Notes: generated from the sequence alone by a model not told the origin. A stretch of DNA of 64,000 bases from a bacterium Scap17 (GCA_013376735.1 VINJ01000001.1:1984001-2048000); one strand, 5' to 3'. Counted from the first letter of the stretch, positions 27,199-35,654 are shown. Numbers and translations: made by a program.

Positions 27199-27752
27199 GA
27201 CGTGCTTTCCGTACCATTACCGGGCTGATGCGCCCTGTCGGGTGTCGCGGCGGGCTGCTCTGCCTGACTGGCGCGCCCGGCGCCCTTGCGTTTCTTCTTC
27301 TTGCCCTCGTCGAGTCGTTCGCCGTGACGCGCGAGGTAGGCTTCCAGCCACACCATCAAGGCAGGGGGCATCGGCACGTCCAGCACCAGCTGGTCGCCAT
27401 CCATCCACTGCGATGCCACTTCCTGACAGGCTGTCACCACGCGGGGCTGCATGCCGTCGGCTTCGCGCTCATCGCATTGGACGAACAGACGTGGCTGCTC
27501 GCAGCGCAGGTTGTAGCGGTAATCGGTGCGCTCGGTGAGGTGAAGCTGCAGTGGCAGGGTGCGGCGATGCGCTACTTCTTCAGCGGCGGCAGGCTCTGCT
27601 GCGTGCGAGTCTGTCTCTGGCGTTGCAGAGGGCGAGAGGTCGGCAATCCGCCAGGTGTCGATGCTGAAACGCCCCAGTTTCTGCGTGGTGGGTGCCAGGG
27701 TGATGCTCAACCAGCGGGTGTCGTCACTACGGGGAAGGATGGATTCAGACAT
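27195..27752 (-). CDS. DUF3305 family protein of the formate dehydrogenase locus
   Basis: A 185-residue protein when started at MSESILPRSD, where AAGGA stands five bases upstream; the frame extends 35 codons further upstream without a ribosome site. The TRWLSITLAP and HLTERTDYRYNL segments fit DUF3305. The domain is followed by VWLEAYLARHGERLDEGKKKKRKG and a basic, disordered tail. Role unknown. It is the first gene of the long minus-strand locus and is divergent from fdhD across 205 bases. Confidence 0.82.
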   Translation of the reverse strand: MSESILPRSDDTRWLSITLAPTTQKLGRFSIDTWRIADLSPSATPETDSHAAEPAAAEEVAHRRTLPLQLHLTERTDYRYNLRCEQPRLFVQCDEREADGMQPRVVTACQEVASQWMDGDQLVLDVPMPPALMVWLEAYLARHGERLDEGKKKKRKGAGRASQAEQPAATPDRAHQPGNGTESTS

Positions 27753-27773
27753 GGCTTCCTTGTTCACTGCTGT

Positions 27774-27787
27774 ACCCGCAAGCGGGT
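27774..27787. promoter_or_regulatory. Palindrome in the divergent DUF3305/fdhD promoter region
   Basis: ACCCGC-AA-GCGGGT, a perfect 6-bp inverted repeat with a two-base centre, lies 22 bases upstream of the DUF3305 start in the 205-base divergent region. It could be an operator for the regulator encoded after fdhD, or a chance hairpin. Confidence 0.25.
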
Positions 27788-27957
27788 CTGAAAAGAATGC
27801 TGCGATTGTGCTGGTTTGCAAGATGCATGCCGGCGCTTGCGATATCAGGGTCTTCATCAGTCAGTGCGGGGACAGCTCTGCCATCGGGCTGGTACTCTAC
27901 TGCGATTCAGCACAAGAATTGCCATTCCCACCGGCTCGATCAGGGAGACCCGAGTTC

Positions 27958-28896
27958 ATGATGCCCTCTGCACGGCCAGCGATCAGTCGCGCCACACTAC
28001 CCACTACGCTGGACATCGAAGTCATGGATGAGCGCGGTGAGCGCCATCAGCAGTCCATTGCCGCCGAGCGCTCGCTGACCATCTATCTCAATCGTCGCGA
28101 GATCGTGACCTTGATGACCCTGGGCGCCGAGCCTGAGGCATTGGTGGCCGGTTATCTGCGTAATCAGGGCCTGCTGGGTGAGCTTGAGGACCTCGAGGCG
28201 CTGCAGGTGGATTGGGAAGTCGAGAGCGCCTCGGTGGTGACGCGTCATTTGCCTGAGGATGTCGAACAGCGCCTCGGCAAACGCACCGTGACCACCGGCT
28301 GTGGGCAGGGCACTGTGTTCGGCAATCTGCTGGAGCGCCAATCACTGGCCGCGCTGGACGCAGGCCCCTTCAGCCAGGCCTTGTTGTATCGCCTGCTGCA
28401 GGCGCTGGCGGCGCACAACGCGACCTATCGCAAGGCCGGTGCGGTTCATGGTTGCGCCCTGTGTCGGGATGATGAGGTATTGGCGTTCATCGAGGATGTC
28501 GGCCGCCACAACGCCGTTGATACGCTGGCGGGGCTGAGCTGGTTGGCGCCCTTGAGTGATGATGCCAGTGATTATCAGGGGGCCAACATCTTCTACACCA
28601 CCGGCCGCCTGACCTCCGAGATGGTACTGAAGGTGGCTCAGGCGGGGATCTCGGTGCTGGTCTCACGCTCCGGTGTCACGCAGAAGGGAGTGGAGCTGGC
28701 GGAACGCTTTGGCGTGTTGTTGATCGCGCGCGCCAAGGGGCGCCACTTCCAGGCGGTGGACCCTACCGGGCGGCTGGTGCTGGATGCCATCCCGCCGCTG
28801 CGTGCAGGTGACGCTCTCAAGTCATCGCGCCATGACGCGTCAGGCAAGCCATCTTCTTCAGACGGCGCAGCCGGACACGACAAGGGGGCGCAGTGA
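27958..28896 (+). CDS. fdhD: Formate dehydrogenase sulfurtransferase FdhD
   Basis: Transfers sulfur from cysteine desulfurase to the bis-PGD cofactor, which activates formate dehydrogenase; cytoplasmic. The chosen start has GGGAGA nine bases upstream and gives 312 residues; an open frame continues upstream without support. Family marks are an N-terminal LTIYLNRREIVTLMTLG, TTGCGQGT near residue 117, the catalytic CxxC in VHGCALCRDDEV near residue 165, EDVGRHNAVDTLAG, and TTGRLTSEMVLKVAQAG. The C-terminus has a disordered tail of about 25 residues. Its stop codon overlaps the start of the following regulator gene by one base. Confidence 0.95.
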   Translation: MMPSARPAISRATLPTTLDIEVMDERGERHQQSIAAERSLTIYLNRREIVTLMTLGAEPEALVAGYLRNQGLLGELEDLEALQVDWEVESASVVTRHLPEDVEQRLGKRTVTTGCGQGTVFGNLLERQSLAALDAGPFSQALLYRLLQALAAHNATYRKAGAVHGCALCRDDEVLAFIEDVGRHNAVDTLAGLSWLAPLSDDASDYQGANIFYTTGRLTSEMVLKVAQAGISVLVSRSGVTQKGVELAERFGVLLIARAKGRHFQAVDPTGRLVLDAIPPLRAGDALKSSRHDASGKPSSSDGAAGHDKGAQ

Positions 28897-29945
28897 TGAG
28901 TCGTCTTTCTTCGCCGCTGGGCGTCATACCCTCACAGGGCTTTTCCTCTGAACTCGGCCTATCTTCGGGTAGCTCAGTCAGTGAGTCTTCAGGCGAGGCT
29001 CTGAATGCGGCCACCGGTCGGCAGGCTCCGGTCCCCCACGACAACCCCTTTCTGACGGTGCAGGAAGTCGCGCGCCTGCTGCATCTCAACGAGAAGAAGA
29101 TCTATCAGCTGGCCAGTGACGGGACCATGCCGGCGACCAAGGTGACCGGCAAGTGGTTGTTTCCACGCCGATTGGTGGAGCAATGGATTCTCGAGTCCAG
29201 CCATCATGGCGTACTGGCGGATCGTCTGATGATCACCGGCAGTGACGACCCGCTGCTGGCCGCGCTCTCCATGCGTCTCAATCAGCAGCATGCCGGTAGC
29301 GCCTTTTATGGCATGAGCGTGACCGGCACGCGTCTGGGGCTTGATCTGCTCAGTCAGGGGCGTGCTGACGTCTGCGCCATTCACTGGGGGCGCGCGGAGG
29401 AGGCGGCGCTGCGGCATCCGGCGCTGATTCGCGGTCACGATGGCTATCGCCAATGGGTGATGGTGCGGCTTGCGCGTCGTACCCAGGGGCTGATCATCCG
29501 CAATGATGATCGTCATCTGTCCATCGACCCCAGCGGCCTGTTCGGTTCGCAGCGGCGGTGGGCGGTGCGACAGGAAGGGGCGGGCTCGCAGCGCTTCCTG
29601 CAGGAGTGGCTGTCCGGCCATCAGATGCGTGCCGAGCAGCTCAATACCCTGGCGATCGCCTACTCCGAGCGTGAAGTGGCCTCGATGGTGGCGCGGGGCG
29701 AGGTGGATGTCGGCCCCGGCACGCTGTCGGCCGCCAATGAGTTCGGCCTCGGCTTCGTGCCGGTCTGTGAAGAGGCCTTCGACCTGGTGGTGCCGCGCAA
29801 TGTTTACTTCCGCGATCTCTTCCAGGGATTGCTGGACTATCTGGCCACACCGAATGGTATTCAGCTGGCGCAATCCCTCGGCGGCTATGATCTGCGCGAA
29901 TGCGGACAGTTGATCTGGCGCGGCGATGCCGCACAGCACGATTGA
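28896..29945 (+). CDS. HTH regulator with periplasmic-binding-protein-like sensor domain
   Basis: A 349-residue likely transcription factor. Residues about 48-105 form an excisionase-type helix-turn-helix (FLTVQEVARLLHLNEKKIYQ ... MPATKVTGKWLFPRRLVEQW). The rest resembles the PBP-like domain of molybdate-sensing regulators (LIIRNDDRH, REVASMVARGEVDVGPG, PVCEEAFDLVVPRNVYF). The first 45 residues are Ser/Gly-rich and probably disordered. It shares TGATG with the end of fdhD and has AAGGGGG upstream of the ATG, so it is co-translated. A molybdate, tungstate or formate ligand is an inference from context. Confidence 0.85.
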   Translation: MSRLSSPLGVIPSQGFSSELGLSSGSSVSESSGEALNAATGRQAPVPHDNPFLTVQEVARLLHLNEKKIYQLASDGTMPATKVTGKWLFPRRLVEQWILESSHHGVLADRLMITGSDDPLLAALSMRLNQQHAGSAFYGMSVTGTRLGLDLLSQGRADVCAIHWGRAEEAALRHPALIRGHDGYRQWVMVRLARRTQGLIIRNDDRHLSIDPSGLFGSQRRWAVRQEGAGSQRFLQEWLSGHQMRAEQLNTLAIAYSEREVASMVARGEVDVGPGTLSAANEFGLGFVPVCEEAFDLVVPRNVYFRDLFQGLLDYLATPNGIQLAQSLGGYDLRECGQLIWRGDAAQHD

Positions 29946-29985
29946 GACGCTCAGTATTGAGACACTCGGTATTGAGACGCTCGAT
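29941..29985 (+). repeat. Three 15-bp tandem repeats beginning at the regulator's stop codon
   Basis: ATTGAGACGCTCAGT, ATTGAGACACTCGGT and ATTGAGACGCTCGAT follow each other. The first copy contains the real stop (TGA 29943-29945). Because the period is 15, in-frame TGA codons recur at 29958 and 29973, and a TAA follows at 29985. Confidence 0.9.
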
Positions 29986-30282
29986 AAGCTGAACACCTAG
30001 CGGATGCTGGCGGTCAGGACTAGCCGGAAGCCATGAGTGTCTTTACGATATCCAAAAAATCGCCCATTAGCGCATGGCTAGTGGGCGATTTTTGTATTGC
30101 GGGCTGACGGCGAGCTTGGTCTAGCAAGTCATTGTTTCGAATGGACCGGCCAGGTGGCGCTCGCGTTAAGGCAATCTTTGCGGTTTAGCTTCCCGCCAGC
30201 GCGTCATGTGCCTTATCTCAGCTCATCTCACTTCAACACAGCCCAGCTCGCTTAAACACAGCTCTGCTCACTTCACATCAGC
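29946..30282. other. Convergent intergenic region: two tandem arrays and a terminator
   Basis: The 337 bases between the HTH-PBP regulator gene (plus) and the XRE-cupin gene (minus) hold the 15-bp array, the terminator at 30055-30093 and a 20-bp array, with no gene. Confidence 0.7.
30055..30093. terminator. Bidirectional intrinsic terminator
   Basis: A 17-bp stem with one mismatch (AAAAATCGCCCATTAGC against GCTAGTGGGCGATTTTT) and a five-base loop, flanked by A and T runs on both sides. It serves the convergent fdhD-regulator and XRE-cupin genes. Confidence 0.9.
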
Positions 30283-30285
30283 TCA
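30219..30285 (-). repeat. 20-bp tandem repeats running up to the stop codon of the XRE-cupin gene
   Basis: Plus-strand units CAGCTCATCTCACTTCAACA (30219-30238), CAGCCCAGCTCGCTTAAACA (30239-30258) and CAGCTCTGCTCACTTCACAT (30259-30278) are followed by a partial fourth, CAGCTCAGCTCGG, that covers the gene's stop codon (30283-30285). Units differ at several positions. Confidence 0.8.
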
Positions 30286-30921
30286 GCTCGGATCCGAATC
30301 ATTGCGAGTGCACACTGACAGCACGATGGCATCTTCTTCGCTGGTAGAAACCAGAGCGTGACCCATGTCGGAGTCAAAATAGATGCTGTCACCCTCACTC
30401 AGCGGCAAGGGTTCATAGAATTCCGAATAGAGCAGAATGCTGCCCGCCAATACCATCAGGAACTCCTCGCCGTCGTGACGCACCCAGTCGGGGAAGTCAT
30501 CGAAGCTGCGCGCACGCACGCGAGTCTTGAAGGGAATCATGCGTTTCTGCGCCAGCTGCCAGGACAGCAGCTCGTGCTCATAGGTCGGTGTCGGGTGTGA
30601 CTTGCCATCGCCGACGCGCGTCAGATCGCGACGCCCGAGAGTGCCACTCTGGCGCTTGGGCGGGCTCAGCAGCTGCGGCAGGTCGATGTTGAGTCCATGA
30701 ATCAACTTCTGGACCGCAGTGAAGGTCGGCGAGATCTGCTCATTCTCGATCTTGGACAATGTCGAGCGTGCCAGCCCCGTGCGCTGGCTGACATCTTCCA
30801 GCGTCCAATGATGGGAGAGGCGGATCTGCTTCACGCGTTCGCCAAGCTTCAGGGGCTCAACGAAGGGTTTGCGACCGGAAGCGATCCGGACGGCGGCGTC
30901 CTTGTCTGTCGGTGTGCTCAT
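30283..30921 (-). CDS. XRE-family transcriptional regulator with cupin domain
   Basis: A 212-residue one-component regulator. The HTH lies at about residues 25-80 (LGERVKQIRLSHHWTLEDVS, GLARSTLSKIENEQISPTF) and a C-terminal cupin at about 130-205 (WVRHDGEEFLMVLAGSILLY, LSEGDSIYFDSDMGHAL). Members control amino-acid, polyamine or other catabolic genes; the ligand here is unknown. I prefer the ATG at 30921 to a GTG 13 codons upstream, although the ribosome site is weak. A near-perfect long palindrome lies in the upstream region and is a likely autoregulatory operator. Confidence 0.88.
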   Translation of the reverse strand: MSTPTDKDAAVRIASGRKPFVEPLKLGERVKQIRLSHHWTLEDVSQRTGLARSTLSKIENEQISPTFTAVQKLIHGLNIDLPQLLSPPKRQSGTLGRRDLTRVGDGKSHPTPTYEHELLSWQLAQKRMIPFKTRVRARSFDDFPDWVRHDGEEFLMVLAGSILLYSEFYEPLPLSEGDSIYFDSDMGHALVSTSEEDAIVLSVCTRNDSDPS

Positions 30922-31250
30922 GAGAGTGGCTTCGCTATGGGCGTGATATTGGCGGCGCACGACATTGAGTGTCGCAGCGCTGTCAGCTGGCGATAAAGTT
31001 TACTATCGGAAACTTTATCGCCAGCTTATCACAGCATGGCAAGTGCGCATCATCCCGACACGTAGCCAACATGGCTGTCCGCGACATGGCTGTCTGTAAC
31101 ACTTAAGGCTTGCTGGTGCTCGCGTGATGCAGCGACAGGTTTCGTGGCTGCGGGAAACCTGTCGCGAGGTGTGGCGCGCGCTAGGGGGGGAAGCCACCGG
31201 TGCGGGGGATGCCCAGCGCTAGAACAGCCGGGCACTAGAACAGCAAGGCG
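30922..31250. other. Region between HDAC-family gene and XRE-cupin regulator
   Basis: About 330 bases holding the 17-bp inverted repeat (30985-31026) near the regulator and the 16-bp tandem array at the HDAC gene end. No gene is seen. Confidence 0.6.
30985..31026. promoter_or_regulatory. Perfect 17-bp inverted repeat, candidate XRE-cupin operator
   Basis: AGCTGGCGATAAAGTTT (30985-31001), an eight-base centre ACTATCGG, and the exact reverse complement (31010-31026), ending 64 bases before the regulator start. The core GTTT-N8-AAAC is the spacing expected for HTH_3 dimers. There is no T run, so a terminator is unlikely. Confidence 0.7.
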
Positions 31251-31264
31251 CTAGAACAGCGGGT
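31217..31264 (-). repeat. Three 16-bp tandem repeats at the HDAC gene stop codon
   Basis: Plus-strand units CGCTAGAACAGCCGGG, CACTAGAACAGCAAGG and CGCTAGAACAGCGGGT. The last contains the gene's stop (TAG, complement of 31251-31253) and final codons, so the 3' end with its stop was copied. With a 16-bp period the copied TAGs are out of frame. Confidence 0.88.
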
Positions 31265-32369
31265 GATCACGCTCATCCTCGGCGGGCTTGGCAAGCGGCG
31301 GCTGGACGCCGTCTGGTGTGCCAGTGGCGGAGCGGGTTGGGAGGGTATCCACGGTGGGAGGCGCGAGATTGAGCTGATCTAATGGGCACTGGCCGGGGCG
31401 TTGGCCGCTGGCACGCGCATCGAGGCCATCTTGCATCGGCAAGCCCGCCAGCGCCTTGAGATGCGCCTCGGTGCTGCGCCCCAGTGCCTCCAGGCAATAC
31501 CCGCCCTCCAGCACGGAGACGATACGCCCGTGGCAATGACGCCGCGCGACATCCATCGCCAGCAGGGTGACCCAGTAATAGTCGTCATCTTCCAGGCACA
31601 GTTCCGCCATCGGGTCTTCACGATGCGCATCAAAGCCCGCCGAGATCAGGATCAACTCCGGCTTGAAATCATCCAGCTTCTTCAGCCATTGGGCTTCAAT
31701 GGCGCGCCGGAAGGCCAGTGAGCCGCTGCCTTCGCTCAAGGGGGTGTTGTGAATGTGCTCCCAGCGGCTCTCCAGATAACGCCAAGGGTACATGGCGTCT
31801 TGGAAGGAGGAGCACACCAGCGTATCGGGATCATGCTTGAAGATATCGACGGTGCCGTTGCCCTGGTGCACATCGAAATCGAGGATCGCGATCCGCTTCA
31901 CTCCGTAATGCTGGCGGGCGTGCAGGGCGCCCACCGCCACGTTGTTGTAGAAGCAGAAACCCATCGCATCGGCGCGTTCGGCATGGTGGCCCGGTGGGCG
32001 CACGGCGCAGAAGACGTTGTCGGCCTGATCGCGCATCACTTGGTCGACCCCGCGTACCACCGCGCCGGCGGCCAGTCGCGCCGCGACAAGGCTATCGGCA
32101 CACATCACGGTGTCTTCGTTGATGGTCAGCAGTTGCCCGGCCTGGGGCGGGCATTTTTCCAGTGCCTGCAGGTGGCGCATGGGGTGCACGCGCGCCAGCT
32201 GTTCAAGCGTTGCCGCTCGCGCACTGTATTGCTGGACATGCTGAATCACGCCGCTCAGCGCCAGCTGACGTTCGATGGCCTGCAGACGCAGTGGGCTCTC
32301 GGGATGGGTGGGGCCCATGAAATGCTGACCGCAGTCGCGATGGGAGATGTAGGAGGTGATCATCGGCAT
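31251..32369 (-). CDS. Histone deacetylase-family amidohydrolase
   Basis: A 372-residue zinc amidohydrolase of the HDAC/acetylpolyamine amidohydrolase superfamily. Catalytic marks: VRPPGHHAERADAMGFCFYN (His pair near 130), ILDFDVHQGNGT (Asp-x-His zinc ligands near 166), and ISAGFDAHREDPM (zinc Asp near 255), then LEGGYCLEALG. Likely substrates are acetyl-lysine in proteins or acetylated polyamines; the sequence cannot decide. The last 55 residues are disordered and Pro/Thr-rich. It is divergent from the Pat-type acetyltransferase across 195 bases, which favours a protein-deacetylase role (inference). Two starts two codons apart are possible. Confidence 0.9.
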   Translation of the reverse strand: MPMITSYISHRDCGQHFMGPTHPESPLRLQAIERQLALSGVIQHVQQYSARAATLEQLARVHPMRHLQALEKCPPQAGQLLTINEDTVMCADSLVAARLAAGAVVRGVDQVMRDQADNVFCAVRPPGHHAERADAMGFCFYNNVAVGALHARQHYGVKRIAILDFDVHQGNGTVDIFKHDPDTLVCSSFQDAMYPWRYLESRWEHIHNTPLSEGSGSLAFRRAIEAQWLKKLDDFKPELILISAGFDAHREDPMAELCLEDDDYYWVTLLAMDVARRHCHGRIVSVLEGGYCLEALGRSTEAHLKALAGLPMQDGLDARASGQRPGQCPLDQLNLAPPTVDTLPTRSATGTPDGVQPPLAKPAEDERDHPLF

Positions 32370-32564
32370 GCCTGCGTGAGTGTGCGTGTCATAATGGTCT
32401 GCACCATGACGTAACAGTAAGAGTCGTCAATGGCATGAGCCAGTCGCCGATGGTCTACCTTGTTTCACGCATGAAGGGCGCGAGGATGGCTGTTCAGACC
32501 TGCGCTTTCGCGGCATGCTGCTCATATCGCGCTGACGAGGCGCAACCGCTGACAGGACAAGCCT
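32370..32564. promoter_or_regulatory. Divergent promoter region, HDAC-family and acetyltransferase genes
   Basis: A 195-base region shared by the two divergent genes. It contains ATGGT-CTGC-ACCAT (32394-32407). No strong promoter hexamers were picked with confidence. Confidence 0.35.
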
Positions 32565-35500
32565 ATGGGAACGCGATTTCTGCGCAATTTCTTCGAGCCC
32601 GCCAGTATCGTGGTGATCGGCGCTTCGGAAAAGCCGCATTCACTGGGCGGGCAGGTATTGCGCAATCTGCTTGAAGGGGGCTTCAAGGGCACCCTGACGG
32701 TGGTCAATCCCAAGGGATATGAGACGGTGCATGGCGTGGCGTGCGTCAAGCGGGTCAGTGAGCTGGAGCAGGTGCCGGACCTGGCCATTCTGTGCTCACC
32801 GCCGGATACCTTGCCGCGTGTGGTCGAGAAGCTGGGCCGGCGCGGCGTCAAGGCGGCGCTGCTGATTTCGGGAGGTGTCGCGCCGACACCGGTCAGCTCG
32901 TTGGCTCGCGTTACCGGCAAGGGGCTTGAGATGCTGTCACGCCGCGATGGGCTGAACTTCTCTGCCCCGCGCCTGCCGGGCATTCACACGTCTATTTCGA
33001 GCAAGTCAGGCCCCAATCCCTCCGCCACCGAGTCGTCGTCTTTGGATGAGGCCGGCGAGCCTTTAGCGTCGAGCCCCGAGCGCTATCCGCGAATCGCCGA
33101 CAGCACGGACGACGTGCTGGATGCCTCGCAGGCACGTGAGCCGGGTGTCGAAGTCCCGCGTATCCACCGGGATCAGGAAAGCCTCAACAGTCGGTTGCTA
33201 AAGGCCGCCCGTGGCAGTGGGATCCGCCTGCTCGGACCGGAATGCATGGGCATCTGCGTGCCCAACCGCCACCTGAATGCCTCCTTCAGCGGGCAGCCAG
33301 TGGTCAAAGGCAAGGTCGCCTATCTCGGCCAGTCGGGGATGCTGGGCAATGCGATGATCGACTGGGCGGCTGGGCGCGGCATCGGCTTCTCGCATCTGGT
33401 GACCCTGGGCGACAGCGTCGATGTGATGCTGCCCGACCTGATCGACTATCTGAACCAGTACGGGCCGTCGCAGGCCTTGTTGTTGCACCTGGAGCGCATT
33501 CACGACCCGATGCATTTCATGACCGCGCTGCGTGAAGCGTCCCGCAATCGGCTGGTGCTGGCGATCAAGAGCGGGCGCACCCCCGAGGCCGACCTGTTCG
33601 GCACACATGTCACGCGGGGCGTGCCCAATCGCGACCGGATCGTCGATGTTGCCCTCGCGCGTGCCGGGGTGGTGCGTGTCAATGACAGCGAAGACATGTT
33701 CGATGCGCTGGAGACGCTGAATCGCATGAAGCCGTTGCGCGGTGATCGACTGGCGATCGTCTCCAATGGGTTGGGCCCGGCCTTGCTGGCCATCGACAAG
33801 CTGATGGCGGGTGGCGGCAAGTTGGCCGAGCTGAGTGAGGAGAGCCGCCAGGCGCTGCTCAAGGCCGAGTTGGACGTCAGCCTGCCGGGGCGTAATCCGG
33901 TGGATCTGGGCGGCAATGCTACGCCACAAGACTTCCTGGCCGCGGTCAACATCGTGGCCAATGACCGTGGCGTGGACGCCGTGCTGGTCGTGCATGCGCC
34001 GACACGTCTTGCACCTTCGCGGGCTACGGCCGAGGCGCTGGTGGCGCATCGCAAGCAATTCCGACGCAACCTGCTGACCAGCTGGATGGGACTTGAGCAG
34101 GCACTTTCGGCCCGTCATGAATGTCATCTGGCCGGCATCCCGACCTATCTGTCACCTGAGAAGGGCGTCAAGGCCTTCCTGCAGATGGTCGATTATCACC
34201 GCGTGCAGACACTGTTGCAGCAGACGCCACCGAGCCTGGCCTTCTCGACCAGTGCCGAGATCCGCGCCCGTGCCCATGACCTGGTGCATAGCGCGCGGCG
34301 TGCGGGCCGTGAATGGTTGACCCACTCGGAGACGGCGCAGGTGCTCGATACCTACGGCATCGCGACCGCGCCCAGCCGCTATGTACTCGACGCCGCTGAA
34401 GGCGTGCGTGCCATCGTCGAGTTGCAGCGTTCTGCCACGGATGACGACAAGCCTTCTCGTCAGGGCCCCTATGCGCTGCGCGTGGTGCATGAACACAACA
34501 GCCAGCCGTTCCGCTATCGCCGCTACCCACAGCGGTTGTCTTCCGGCGTGGTGCAGGACCTTTCCGGTCCGGAGGATATCGCGCTGGCGATCCGCCGCAT
34601 CACCCAGAAGGTGGCGGAGGGCGATGCCGAGCGCGGTCGCAGTGACCACGAGCGTACGCGCATTCATGAGTTCTGCCTGCAGCCGATGCAGCGTGGCAAG
34701 CACTCGCTGCAGTTGAGTGCAGGTATCACGCGCGATGACGAATTCGGCCCGGTGATCGTGTTCGGTATCGGCGGTTACAAGGTCAATGTGCTGGCGGACC
34801 GCCAGGTGGCCTTGCCGCCCCTCAACATGACACTGGCGCGTGAGTTGATCTCGCGCAGCCATGCCTCCCGCCTGATCGCCGAGCACTCGCCGGACCCGGA
34901 GCGCGATTTCGAGCGCGTCAGCACGCTGTTGATCAAGCTCTCACAGTTGGCATCGGATTTGCCTGACATAAGAGGGTTGGAAATCAATCCGTTGTTGCTC
35001 AACCGTGAGGAAGCCGTGGCGGTGGACTTCGCGTTGGATCTCGGCAAACCGGCTCGTTTCGCGATCATGCCGTATCCGGAGGAGCTGCGTGAATGGGTGT
35101 CGCTGGACAATGGCATGTACGTCGAGGTGCGCCCGATACGCGGCGAGGATGCGCCCTTGATCACGGCCTTCCATGCGCGGCTCTCCGAGGAGAGCATTCG
35201 TTTCCGCTACTTCCACCACAAGGCGGCGCTGACTCAGCGAGATCTCGCGTTGCTCGCCCAGATCAATTACGACCGCCAGATGGCCTTCATCGCCGAGCGT
35301 GAAGTGGAAGTCCAGTCAGGTCAGTCGCCGCAGCGCGAGATGCTGGGGGTGGTGCGGGTATGGAATGACCCGGACAACATTCGCACCGAGTTCTCCGTCA
35401 TCATCCGCGATGACATGCAAGGCGAAGGGATCGGTCGTCTGCTGATGGAGAAGATGCTGCGCTATTGCCGCTCGCTGGGCACGCTGGAGATGGTCGGCAA

Positions 35501-35654
35501 GATCATGATCGACAACCATCCGATGCGTGCCCTGATGAAGCACCTTGGCTTCACCTGTCGCTACAACATGGAGGAGCAGGTCATCGATGCCAGCATCCGT
35601 CTCAACGAGCCGGTCAGTGATTGGCAGCGCCTGAGGCTGGAAGCCAAGGCCTGA
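32565..35654 (+). CDS. Pat-type acyl-CoA synthetase (NDP-forming)-like / GNAT protein acetyltransferase
   Basis: A 1,029-residue fusion: CoA-binding domain (about 8-105, VVIGASEKPHSLGGQV), ligase-CoA domains (about 240-540), ATP-grasp-like part (about 570-840, LEINPLLLNREEAVAVDFAL), and a C-terminal GNAT domain (about 855-1015, YVEVRPIRGEDAPLITAFHA, QGEGIGRLLMEKML). Homologues (Salmonella Pat, about 886 residues) acetylate lysines of enzymes such as acetyl-CoA synthetase. This protein is roughly 140 residues longer. Most of the excess is a Ser/Pro/Glu-rich, probably disordered insert at about residues 110-210, between ALLISGG and GIRLLGPECMG, which normally lie close together. The first domain set is normally non-catalytic and regulatory. 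It is divergent from an HDAC-family gene. Confidence 0.9.
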   Translation: MGTRFLRNFFEPASIVVIGASEKPHSLGGQVLRNLLEGGFKGTLTVVNPKGYETVHGVACVKRVSELEQVPDLAILCSPPDTLPRVVEKLGRRGVKAALLISGGVAPTPVSSLARVTGKGLEMLSRRDGLNFSAPRLPGIHTSISSKSGPNPSATESSSLDEAGEPLASSPERYPRIADSTDDVLDASQAREPGVEVPRIHRDQESLNSRLLKAARGSGIRLLGPECMGICVPNRHLNASFSGQPVVKGKVAYLGQSGMLGNAMIDWAAGRGIGFSHLVTLGDSVDVMLPDLIDYLNQYGPSQALLLHLERIHDPMHFMTALREASRNRLVLAIKSGRTPEADLFGTHVTRGVPNRDRIVDVALARAGVVRVNDSEDMFDALETLNRMKPLRGDRLAIVSNGLGPALLAIDKLMAGGGKLAELSEESRQALLKAELDVSLPGRNPVDLGGNATPQDFLAAVNIVANDRGVDAVLVVHAPTRLAPSRATAEALVAHRKQFRRNLLTSWMGLEQALSARHECHLAGIPTYLSPEKGVKAFLQMVDYHRVQTLLQQTPPSLAFSTSAEIRARAHDLVHSARRAGREWLTHSETAQVLDTYGIATAPSRYVLDAAEGVRAIVELQRSATDDDKPSRQGPYALRVVHEHNSQPFRYRRYPQRLSSGVVQDLSGPEDIALAIRRITQKVAEGDAERGRSDHERTRIHEFCLQPMQRGKHSLQLSAGITRDDEFGPVIVFGIGGYKVNVLADRQVALPPLNMTLARELISRSHASRLIAEHSPDPERDFERVSTLLIKLSQLASDLPDIRGLEINPLLLNREEAVAVDFALDLGKPARFAIMPYPEELREWVSLDNGMYVEVRPIRGEDAPLITAFHARLSEESIRFRYFHHKAALTQRDLALLAQINYDRQMAFIAEREVEVQSGQSPQREMLGVVRVWNDPDNIRTEFSVIIRDDMQGEGIGRLLMEKMLRYCRSLGTLEMVGKIMIDNHPMRALMKHLGFTCRYNMEEQVIDASIRLNEPVSDWQRLRLEAKA

